A stretch of 64,000 nt of DNA. It comes from Dechloromonas denitrificans. GTDB lineage: Bacteria; Pseudomonadota; Gammaproteobacteria; Burkholderiales; Rhodocyclaceae. The stretch is taken from contig NZ_CP075187.1 of NCBI RefSeq assembly GCF_020510665.1, positions 2,983,001-3,047,000 of the forward strand, given 5' to 3'. This document shows, piece by piece, positions 37,136 through 44,612 of the stretch. The stretch's first letter is position 1. Every line of letters begins with the position of its first letter. The notes under the pieces were generated by a model. It was not told the origin of the DNA. It saw only the letters and a list, made by a program, of their open reading frames with translations, and searched no databases. The translations under genes and the position numbers were made by a program.

Positions 37136-37152
37136 TGCCGGACGATCCGGCA
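37136..37152 (-). promoter_or_regulatory. Leader hairpin of glnA
   Basis: A perfect 7-bp stem TGCCGGA/TCCGGCA with a three-base loop lies in the expected 5' leader, about 28 bases before the glnA ATG. It may stabilise the mRNA or affect translation; no known riboswitch matches. Confidence 0.5.
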
Positions 37153-37183
37153 GAAATCACAATAAGTCGAACGCAGAGGATTT

Positions 37184-37199
37184 AGCAGAAAGCATGCCA
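37184..37199 (-). promoter_or_regulatory. Sigma-54 promoter of glnA
   Basis: On the minus strand TGGCATGCTTTCTGCT has GG and GC separated by exactly ten bases, the -24/-12 pattern of sigma-54. Initiation would be near 37174, giving a leader of about 66 bases. Confidence 0.82.
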
Positions 37200-37263
37200 A
37201 AGACTCACAGAACAGCTTTACATTTTGCCACAACGAGATGCGTGATTTAAGCAAAGAATGCGC

Positions 37264-37278
37264 GCACGCAATTGGTGC
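37264..37278 (-). promoter_or_regulatory. NtrC site 2 upstream of glnA
   Basis: GCACCAATTGCGTGC on the minus strand matches the NtrC dyad GCACC-N5-GGTGC at nine of ten positions. Its centre is about 97 bases upstream of the predicted start and 31 bases (three helical turns) from site 1. Confidence 0.75.
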
Positions 37279-37294
37279 GGAAATAAATCGCAAC

Positions 37295-37309
37295 GCACCA
37301 TCACGGTGC
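37295..37309 (-). promoter_or_regulatory. NtrC site 1 upstream of glnA
   Basis: GCACCGTGATGGTGC on the minus strand is a perfect GCACC-N5-GGTGC dyad. Its centre is about 128 bases upstream of the predicted glnA start. It overlaps the last codons and stop of the CDF gene. Confidence 0.82.
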
Positions 37310-38473
37310 AACCGTGCACACCAGTCTAATTCGGCTGATGGTCGAGCCACTTTTCAGTCGCCCAGCCAACGAGCGCTCGATCGCGATCAGAGAATCCAGC
37401 CCGGCAAATTCGGCGTGATCGAAAAACACCTCAACCTCGACCCGACCGTTCAGATAATGCAGCAAAACCCTGAGCGGTGGCGGCAAGCCGTCCAGCAAGG
37501 GCATCACTTCTTCAAGCAAAGCTTCGCGCCCCGGCAAGCGGGAAGCAGAAAGATCCGGATCGACATCATCCTCGGGATCAATGTGCACAAGCACATCCAG
37601 CACTTCCGGATGGGCCAGAAGAACATTGGCGCGGGCCGTTTCTGCAATTCGATGCCCTTCCGAAACGCTGATCCGCGAATTGACCATGACGTGCGCGTCG
37701 ACCAAGGCCTGATGGGCCATGCGTCGGGTACGCAACTCATGCAAGCCAAGGACGCCCGGCGTGGTCACCAGGGTTTGGCGGATAGCCTCAACCTGGACTT
37801 GATCCAGACCGGTATCGATCAACTCCTTGAGCGCCCCCCAGGCCAGTTCGCCGCCCATGCGCAAAATCATGAAACCCATCAGCGCAGCCGCCAGCAAATC
37901 GAGGAAAGACCAGCCCAGCAAGGCACCGCCAATACCGACAACCACGACCAGCGCCGAAGCGGCATCGGCTCGCGTATGCAGCGCATTGGCAATCATCAGT
38001 TGCGAACGCAGGCGCTCGGCTACCTGGATCAGGTAGCGATACAAACCTTCCTTGGCCACGACGGTGGCGATTGCCACCCAAAGTGCGGATAGCTCAACCG
38101 ACGGCAAGGCCTCAATGTGCTGCAAGCGCATCCCGGACTCCCACAGGATACCGCCACCGATCAGGGCCAGCGAGGCGCCGAGAATCAGGGTCGCCGCCGT
38201 TTCGACCCGTGCATGGCCGTAGGGATGTGCCTGATCGGCGGGATGGGCACTTTGTCGGCTGGCATAGATCACCAGAAAGTCCGACAGCAAATCCGAAAAC
38301 GAGTGCAGGCCATGAGCAACCAGCGACTGCGAATGAGCCAACCAGCCGACAATCAACTGAATCACCGTCATGACGAGGTTGACCGCAACACTGACCCAGG
38401 TCGCACGCTGCGCCTCACTGGCGCGGTCGACGGCACTTGCCGCCTGAAAATGCTCGGAATGTTCGTGCGCCAT
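37301..38473 (-). CDS. Cation diffusion facilitator (metal/proton antiporter)
   Basis: 390 residues from the ATG at 38473, which has an AGAGGA ribosome site. There are about six membrane helices; the metal-site pattern HSFSDLLSDF appears in helix 2 and an HTRAD motif in helix 5. A cytoplasmic C-terminal domain of about 190 residues, longer than the usual ~90, contains HELRTRRMAHQALVD and HIDPEDD, typical of the metal-sensing region, and ends with extra beta-rich sequence. It probably exports Zn, Fe or another divalent ion. The 3' end contains an NtrC site for glnA. Confidence 0.93.
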   Translation of the reverse strand: MAHEHSEHFQAASAVDRASEAQRATWVSVAVNLVMTVIQLIVGWLAHSQSLVAHGLHSFSDLLSDFLVIYASRQSAHPADQAHPYGHARVETAATLILGASLALIGGGILWESGMRLQHIEALPSVELSALWVAIATVVAKEGLYRYLIQVAERLRSQLMIANALHTRADAASALVVVVGIGGALLGWSFLDLLAAALMGFMILRMGGELAWGALKELIDTGLDQVQVEAIRQTLVTTPGVLGLHELRTRRMAHQALVDAHVMVNSRISVSEGHRIAETARANVLLAHPEVLDVLVHIDPEDDVDPDLSASRLPGREALLEEVMPLLDGLPPPLRVLLHYLNGRVEVEVFFDHAEFAGLDSLIAIERSLAGRLKSGSTISRIRLVCTVAP

Positions 38474-38520
38474 GTCCTCTGCCCTATACTGTCGGACCAG
38501 AATTTTAGCAGCCAAATATT

Positions 38521-38973
38521 ATGGGCAAGTTAACTGAGATCATCCTGCTGGCGCAGCAACGCGCCCAAGCCATGGGCGCTTCCTACAAGGGCGCCCTGAC
38601 GCCCGTAGAGGCGGCCGAGTTTTTGGCACTTTCCCCTGAAGCCAGGCTGGTCGACGTCCGGACCCGGGCCGAATGGGATTGGGTGGGGCGCGTTCCGCAA
38701 GCCATCGAAATCGAATGGAATCAGTATCCGGGCGGCACGCGCAATCCAGACTTCCTGGCGAAACTCAAGCGCCAGCTTGCCCCCAATTCGCCGATCCTGT
38801 TTCTCTGCCGCAGCGGAGCGCGCTCCGATGGCGCGGCCAGCGCAGCAACCGAAGCAGGCTACGACCAGTGCTACAACATCCTGGAAGGTTTTGAAGGCGA
38901 CAAGGATGCCAGCGGCCATCGCGGGCAGCTTGGCGGCTGGCGCCATGCCGGCCTGCCGTGGACGCAAGGCTGA
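38521..38973 (+). CDS. Rhodanese-like sulfurtransferase
   Basis: A 150-residue single-domain rhodanese. The active Cys96 lies in the loop CRSGAR; the domain starts at LTPVEAAEFLA and has VDVRTRAEWDWVG. An N-terminal helix of ~20 residues precedes the domain. The C-terminus (GGWRHAGLPW) is typical of the subgroup related to rhodanese proteins of Rhodocyclales. Divergent from the CDF gene with 47 bases between. Confidence 0.92.
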   Translation: MGKLTEIILLAQQRAQAMGASYKGALTPVEAAEFLALSPEARLVDVRTRAEWDWVGRVPQAIEIEWNQYPGGTRNPDFLAKLKRQLAPNSPILFLCRSGARSDGAASAATEAGYDQCYNILEGFEGDKDASGHRGQLGGWRHAGLPWTQG

Positions 38974-38979
38974 CCGCAG

Positions 38980-39738
38980 CTAGCCGGTCAGCCCTTTCAG
39001 GCCGGTATAGATCGACATGAGCGTTGTGCACAAAGCAACGGCGGCACTCCCCAAGTCACTCCAGCGAGTCATCGAGTCGGTCAGTCCACTATTCCCCAAG
39101 CCGCCAACCCCGGCCGTCCGCAAACGGGCCAGAAACTGCTGGTGCTTCTGAAAGCGCCTGTCCGACCAGCGGAACAACCACAGCCCGGTAATAAAACTCA
39201 GGCCGATACTGGCTGCAAACTCGACAAACTCGCGCACTTCAACCGCATCCTGCGGCCACAGGGGAACCTTGTCGAGCCACGCGGTAATCCCGCTCATGCC
39301 GAATACGGCAAGCCCTGCCACCAGAAAAGCCAGTAGCACACCAGGCAAAAGTGGAACACGGGCCGCGCGGGCAAATGCGAAGCCGAATGGCAAGGGCAAC
39401 AGCAGGGCAAAAACGCGCAGATAGAGAACCTTCGCGTCATAAACAAATACCATCAGCCATTGACCGAGGAGCAAAAGCAACAATGGCAGGAGCAGGCAGG
39501 CAACGGCCAGCGACAGATTCCGGTCCGGTGCCGAAAACGCTGCATCAACCGGCATCGCAACGACCGTCTCCCCCACCTGCGCAGGAGAAACAGCCTCGGC
39601 CGGCGTACGGGATGCAAGCTCGGCTTCGAGTTGGGAAATCCGTTCCAGCAACGGTTTGACGAGAAACAGATCACGGTGGCAAACCGGACACACCAAAGCT
39701 TCGTCGGCAATTTCCGAAGCGCAGTACGGACATTTCAT
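38980..39738 (-). CDS. Zinc-ribbon multi-span membrane protein of the CHAT operon
   Basis: A 252-residue protein. An N-terminal zinc ribbon (CPYC at residue 3, CPVC at residue 17) is followed by a short coiled coil (LERISQLEAELAS). Four or five hydrophobic helices lie between about residues 75 and 200, and the end is basic then hydrophobic. The start overlaps the stop of the preceding gene as TAATG. It is the last gene of the operon headed by the exported CHAT protein. I do not recognise a named family. Confidence 0.72.
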   Translation of the reverse strand: MKCPYCASEIADEALVCPVCHRDLFLVKPLLERISQLEAELASRTPAEAVSPAQVGETVVAMPVDAAFSAPDRNLSLAVACLLLPLLLLLLGQWLMVFVYDAKVLYLRVFALLLPLPFGFAFARAARVPLLPGVLLAFLVAGLAVFGMSGITAWLDKVPLWPQDAVEVREFVEFAASIGLSFITGLWLFRWSDRRFQKHQQFLARLRTAGVGGLGNSGLTDSMTRWSDLGSAAVALCTTLMSIYTGLKGLTG

Positions 39739-40181
39739 TATTTGACCACGTTCAGCGTCATCACGACCTGGCTGCTCCGCCCTTCACTGTCCTGAACGAT
39801 AATTTGAATCTGGTGCTCGCCGGGCGGCGTTTCTGCACCGGGCAGATCGAGGCCGGCTTCGCTCAGACCCGGCTTAACTCGGGCCAACAGGTCAACCGGT
39901 TTGGCCTTGAGGTAAATGACCTTGGTCGCCGCTGCATCGATCTTGGCCCCGCCTCGCGCCTCGAAAGCCACTTTCAGATCAAAAGGTGAAGTCAGGTTCG
40001 TCAGATCGGGCGTCAGAATCTTGATCGCCGGCCCGCGCGTAATTCCTCGCGTTGCCAGCACGCCGGCCCCGGCAGGCAACTTGGCTTCATCGGCCTTGAT
40101 CAAGGTGACCGCATCGGCAGAAAACGCCAGCAACATACCGACCAGGGCAACCCCGGCCATTTTCAAATTGGATTCAGACAT
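39738..40181 (-). CDS. Exported beta-sandwich-like protein of the CHAT operon
   Basis: 147 residues with a signal peptide (residues about 8-24, ending FSADA). The mature part is rich in predicted beta strands, with PFDLKVAFEARGG and GEHQIQIIVQDSEGRSSQ patterns resembling an immunoglobulin-like or bacterial adhesion fold. No catalytic motif. It lies ten bases after the CHAT gene and overlaps the zinc-ribbon gene, so the three are probably co-translated. Function unknown. Confidence 0.7.
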   Translation of the reverse strand: MSESNLKMAGVALVGMLLAFSADAVTLIKADEAKLPAGAGVLATRGITRGPAIKILTPDLTNLTSPFDLKVAFEARGGAKIDAAATKVIYLKAKPVDLLARVKPGLSEAGLDLPGAETPPGEHQIQIIVQDSEGRSSQVVMTLNVVK

Positions 40182-40191
40182 TCACTTTTCC

Positions 40192-43100
40192 TCAATCGCC
40201 AACCAAAACAAATGGTGCCCAGAATAGTGGATGAGCATAGCTGAAAACCGGCTTTCCCGTCTTGGCATCAACCTTGCCCGCCCCATCAACCATCCCGAGC
40301 ATTGCCTGACGCAAAGCCTCGGCCTTGCCCAAGGCTCGATCCGCCGACTGGCGGCGGAACAAATCGGTCATCAAACCGCGAGCAGCCTCGGTTTCGACCG
40401 GCCAGTTCGAAACCAGCAAGGCGCGCGCGCCGGCATAGAAAAAGGCTCGCCCCAGCCCAGAGACGGCTTCACTGCCCGAACCTTCTCCTGCCGCCGTATT
40501 GCAGGCGGACAAAACCACCCAGTCAGCATTGAGCTTGAGCGAGAGAATTTCCTCCTGGGTCAACAAACCATCCCCGCTGCCGCCGCTAACCCCGGGCGCA
40601 CTGAGCGCCAGGGCGGGCTGGGTCAAGCCATTCAGCTCCCCCGGCACCAAACCATGCGTCGCAAACATCACCACGCGCCGATTTGCCAGGTTGGCTGAAA
40701 AGACCGTTTTTTCACTGGCCCCCTGGTGCAGAAAAATATCCGTTGCCGGGTCGGCGCCAAGTGCCTTGGCAATTTCACGGATTTCCAGCGCAGTATCCGG
40801 CAGGCGTGGCAACAGGGCCAGCTCGGCCGAATCAACCGACTGGGTATGCGGCGCACTGCGCAAACGCAGGGGCATGCCGCGCATCGCCACCTGGCTGGAT
40901 ACTGGTTTCTTATCCGCCTCGCTGGCTTGCGCTTCGCTGAAATAGGGATCGCCGAAACCGATGAAGGGCAGTCGGTCCGGCGCGCCCGGCGGCAGACGCC
41001 GCAAGCTGGCCAAGGCGGTCACCGAGGGAAGTTGTGCGATAGCCAACTGACGCATCAGCCATGGCGTCTGGCGGTAGGATGAAAAAATCATCCCGCCCTT
41101 GCCGGGTTTAGGCGCCTCGGCCGTCACCAGCAAAGAAAGCGGCAACTGCCCCAATTCGCCATGCGGCACGGCAAGCAGCGTTGTTGCGCCCTGGACCAAC
41201 TCAGCCACAGGGGCAAACAGCGACTGATAAAGTTGGTGCGACAACACCGTATCAAACTCGGGAATCTGCTCAACCGTCGGCGCCTCGGCATCCAGCGCAC
41301 GACGCAACTTGGCGACCGCCGCAGCCATCGTCGCCCGATCGGTCGGCAAGGCAGCAAACCGACTGCGGCCATCGGCGGCAATGGCCCAGACATGAGCATC
41401 GCGCCGGCCGAAATACCAGGACAGCAGCACTTCCCCAGGCTGAAGCATTTTGGCCACATCAGCCATGTTGACCGCGGGAGGATCAACCAGCCGGGCGTAA
41501 TCGGGAAACCGCTGGCTGATTTCCTTTTTCAGGCGCTCCCGGTTTTGCTTCAAGCCCTCGATATCCTGCCGGATTCTTGCCTGGATCACCGGCAATTGCT
41601 GATCAGGCGGAGCGGAGAGCAACTGGCTGAGCAAGTCGTTCAGGGCATTTCCGCGGCGCTGCGTGTCCTGTTCTTCACGCGCCAATTGAGCCAGATCGGT
41701 ATCCTTGATCGCAGCCCGCGCGGCACTCCGCGTCAATGCCCGCTGAACGGAACTGCCTCGCGCCAAATCAGCCATCACGAAGGCATCGTTGGCGGCATCG
41801 AAGCCGGACGGCAAACCGGGACGCCCCTGCATGTCCGACAACAAACGGATGTAGCGCTCCAATATACCCACCAGTCGTTGCTGACGCCGCATACTGCCGG
41901 TCTCTGCTTCGCTATCGCTGCGCACCCGTTCGACCAGGACAGGCAGCGCCAGACGGAAAGCTGCCAGCGCCCCCGCCTGTTCCCCCCGATCAGCCAGCGC
42001 CATGGCATAAAACGCCCGGACCTCGGAAGTCCGCAACGCTCGCTCGCCAAGCTGCTTGCTCAAACGCTCCAGCATGTCTCCCGCCATTTTTTCTGCCGGG
42101 AGCGGCTGGCCGGTACGCAGCAATGCCTGAACCACATCCAGGTCACCGCGTAAAACCTGGGCTGCCATTTCTGGCGATCCCTCAACCGCCTTGCGCATAC
42201 GTTCATAAAGCGCCAGCGCCTCGGTATCGTTGCCCAGCGACACCTGAGCGGCGAGGTTGGCACGCAAAGCACCGAGCACGGTCAGGGAATGGGGCGCGGC
42301 ACCGCTGGCCAGGGCTGACGTCAAGGCGGCCTCGGAGAGTTTGGCCGATTCAGCATAACGACCCTGCTCGGCAATGATTCCGGAAAGCACCCGCAAACCG
42401 CGACCGACATCGGGCGACGAACGACCTGCCCGTTTCAGCGTGTGCTCCAAGGCTGTTCGCGCCATCGACTCAGCCTCGACCAGCTTGCCCTGGGCCAGCA
42501 ACACTTGCGCCAGACCGCGCTCGACGCCTTCGCTGCCCTGCTTCATGTTTTCGGCGGTTGGAGCATCGCGACCTGCGGCGCGAATAGCCGGCAGATCCTG
42601 CAACGCCAGAAGGTTTTCGCTCAAACTTTTCCGGTAAGCCCCTTCGGCCTCACGCATTTTGCCGGCCATCGAAAAATAATCGCCGCGCGCCTTTTCAAAG
42701 GACGACAACCAGAAGTGCGACCAGGTCGCCCAGCCACGGCCATTCCGCAAACCGAGCAGCACCGACTCCAGCTTGGCCAGGTTTTGCTGGGCCATCTCGA
42801 AGTCACCCAATTGCGATGCCAGGCTGACGATCTGGCCGTAGGCTCCCGTTAATTGCCCTTGCGACGATTGAGGCACTTGCTTGATCGCCTCTAGCGAATA
42901 ATGTTGCGCCGCCAGGAAATTGCCTCCCTGACGCTCGGCCATCGCCAGCGCCCGCATCGCACGAGCGTATTCCGGCGCCCCCGTCTGGCCATATTCGACG
43001 GCCAGCCGAAAATCGCTGATCTGTTGCTGAACCTGCCCCAGCTCCGCGGCAGCCTGACCGCGTTTCCAGTAGAAATCGAACAGGGCGGCACGTTCGGAAG

Positions 43101-43326
43101 TTTCGGGCGGACGCGCCTCGGCAGTGCTTCGTAACTGGCGGACCAGATCATCGTGCTGGCGATAATCGGCCAACATCCGGGTGATGTCATTGATCGAGCG
43201 GGGCGGCGGGCGCACGGCAAGCTCGTCGATTTCCGCGCTGGCTGACGGCTCACCGGCATTAGCAGCGAGGGATACGGCCAGAAGCGTCGCAATCAAACAG
43301 CGATGATAGAATCGTTCCCCAAGCAT
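40192..43326 (-). CDS. Exported TPR-CHAT caspase-like protein
   Basis: About 1044 residues from the ATG at 43326, chosen for the AGGAGAGG ribosome site; an in-frame Met eight residues upstream has none. A signal peptide (about 8-24, cut near ANAGEP) suggests export. Residues ~30-600 are TPR-like helical repeats. The C-terminal ~300 residues are a CHAT peptidase domain with catalytic His891 (FATHGLVPGEL) and Cys942 (VLSACNTAAGEG). Most characterised CHAT proteins are cytoplasmic, so a periplasmic one is unusual. Substrate not known. Confidence 0.9.
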   Translation of the reverse strand: MLGERFYHRCLIATLLAVSLAANAGEPSASAEIDELAVRPPPRSINDITRMLADYRQHDDLVRQLRSTAEARPPETSERAALFDFYWKRGQAAAELGQVQQQISDFRLAVEYGQTGAPEYARAMRALAMAERQGGNFLAAQHYSLEAIKQVPQSSQGQLTGAYGQIVSLASQLGDFEMAQQNLAKLESVLLGLRNGRGWATWSHFWLSSFEKARGDYFSMAGKMREAEGAYRKSLSENLLALQDLPAIRAAGRDAPTAENMKQGSEGVERGLAQVLLAQGKLVEAESMARTALEHTLKRAGRSSPDVGRGLRVLSGIIAEQGRYAESAKLSEAALTSALASGAAPHSLTVLGALRANLAAQVSLGNDTEALALYERMRKAVEGSPEMAAQVLRGDLDVVQALLRTGQPLPAEKMAGDMLERLSKQLGERALRTSEVRAFYAMALADRGEQAGALAAFRLALPVLVERVRSDSEAETGSMRRQQRLVGILERYIRLLSDMQGRPGLPSGFDAANDAFVMADLARGSSVQRALTRSAARAAIKDTDLAQLAREEQDTQRRGNALNDLLSQLLSAPPDQQLPVIQARIRQDIEGLKQNRERLKKEISQRFPDYARLVDPPAVNMADVAKMLQPGEVLLSWYFGRRDAHVWAIAADGRSRFAALPTDRATMAAAVAKLRRALDAEAPTVEQIPEFDTVLSHQLYQSLFAPVAELVQGATTLLAVPHGELGQLPLSLLVTAEAPKPGKGGMIFSSYRQTPWLMRQLAIAQLPSVTALASLRRLPPGAPDRLPFIGFGDPYFSEAQASEADKKPVSSQVAMRGMPLRLRSAPHTQSVDSAELALLPRLPDTALEIREIAKALGADPATDIFLHQGASEKTVFSANLANRRVVMFATHGLVPGELNGLTQPALALSAPGVSGGSGDGLLTQEEILSLKLNADWVVLSACNTAAGEGSGSEAVSGLGRAFFYAGARALLVSNWPVETEAARGLMTDLFRRQSADRALGKAEALRQAMLGMVDGAGKVDAKTGKPVFSYAHPLFWAPFVLVGD

Positions 43327-43380
43327 TTTGCCTCTCCTAGGCGCCGTCACTCTGGCAGCTTAACCTTCGAAAAGAATCCA

Positions 43381-44481
43381 ATGCAAGCCGATCAACCTCT
43401 CGTTTTCGCCCCTTTCAACAAGCTTTCCGATGAAGCCTGCCAGGAACGCATTCGCGTTGCCCGTGCCAAGCTTGGCAAGAAGGCGGTCATCCTTGGCCAC
43501 CACTATCAACGGGCCGACGTTTATCAACACGCAGACCTGACCGGCGACTCGCTCAAGCTGTCGCGCCTGGCCTCCCAGACAGATTCCGAGTACGTCATTT
43601 TCTGCGGCGTGCATTTCATGGCCGAAGTCGCCGACATCATGACCGCCGCCAACCAGACCGCCATCCTGCCCGACCTCGCGGCCGGCTGTTCGATGGCCGA
43701 CATGGCCAACCTGGCCAAGGTTGAACGCTGCTGGCGCGAACTGGGTGAAATCCTGAATGCCGAAGAGGAAGTGACACCGGTCACCTACATCAATTCGGCG
43801 GCCGACCTGAAAGCCTTTTGCGGAGAACACGGCGGCATCGTATGCACCTCGTCGAATGCCGGCACCATCGCCAAATGGGCCTTCGAACGTCGTCCGAAAG
43901 TGCTGTTCTTCCCCGACCAGCACCTGGGTCGCTGGACAGGCCATCAGATGGGCTTTGCGATGGACGAAATGGTCGTCTGGGACCCGGACCTGGAATACGG
44001 CGGCCTGACACCGGCGCAGATCAAGAAAGCCCGTATCCTGCTGTGGAAAGGCCACTGCTCGGTGCATCAGATGTTCCAGAAATCGCATATCGATGCCTTC
44101 CGCGCCAAATACCCGGAAGGCAAGGTCATCGCCCACCCGGAGTGCAATTTCGAAGTTTGTGCCGCCTCCGATTACGTCGGCTCGACTGAACACATTGTCA
44201 AAACCATCAAGGAAGCACCGGAAGGGACCCGCTGGCTGGTCGGCACCGAGTTGAACCTGGTTGATCGCCTGGCCAGCGAAGTCCTGCCGCAAAACAAGAT
44301 TGTCCAGTTCATGGCCACCACGATCTGCATGTGCTCGACGATGCAGCGCATCGACCCGCAACACCTGGCCTGGACACTGGAAAACCTGGCAGAAGGCAAG
44401 ATTGTGAATGCCATCAAGGTTCCCGAGCACGAGGCCAAACTGGCCAGGCTGGCACTTGACCGGATGCTGGCCATTTCCTGA
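43381..44481 (+). CDS. nadA: Quinolinate synthase A
   Basis: Condenses iminoaspartate with dihydroxyacetone phosphate to quinolinate in NAD synthesis. 366 residues from the ATG at 43381. It has LGHHYQRADVYQHADLTGDS at the start, and cluster-ligand cysteines in AAGCSMADM, HPECNFEVC and TTICMCSTMQRI, consistent with the [4Fe-4S] enzyme. Divergent from the CHAT gene with 54 bases between. Confidence 0.97.
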   Translation: MQADQPLVFAPFNKLSDEACQERIRVARAKLGKKAVILGHHYQRADVYQHADLTGDSLKLSRLASQTDSEYVIFCGVHFMAEVADIMTAANQTAILPDLAAGCSMADMANLAKVERCWRELGEILNAEEEVTPVTYINSAADLKAFCGEHGGIVCTSSNAGTIAKWAFERRPKVLFFPDQHLGRWTGHQMGFAMDEMVVWDPDLEYGGLTPAQIKKARILLWKGHCSVHQMFQKSHIDAFRAKYPEGKVIAHPECNFEVCAASDYVGSTEHIVKTIKEAPEGTRWLVGTELNLVDRLASEVLPQNKIVQFMATTICMCSTMQRIDPQHLAWTLENLAEGKIVNAIKVPEHEAKLARLALDRMLAIS

Positions 44482-44483
44482 GC

Positions 44484-44538
44484 AAAAAAGACCAAGCCCT
44501 TTGTCCGACAAGCATTTCCGGGACAAGGGCCTGGTCTT
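44484..44538 (-). terminator. Long hairpin between nadA and pelA (minus-oriented terminator)
   Basis: 44488-44506 pairs with 44521-44538 over 17 base pairs with one mismatch and one bulged T; the loop is 14 bases. On the minus strand it is followed by six T (44489-44484). On the plus strand there is no T run, so it is a poor terminator of nadA but a good one for transcripts entering from the pel side. Confidence 0.6.
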
Positions 44539-44612
44539 GAAAAGCGAGGGAGAGCATTGCCGACACAGCATTTTTACGGTTTAATACCCTATTGTCATAA
44601 AGCCCTCGCAAC

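Noticed and set aside
35726..37165. Plus-strand 479-residue frame opposite glnA
   Set aside because: Exact antisense of a highly conserved enzyme.
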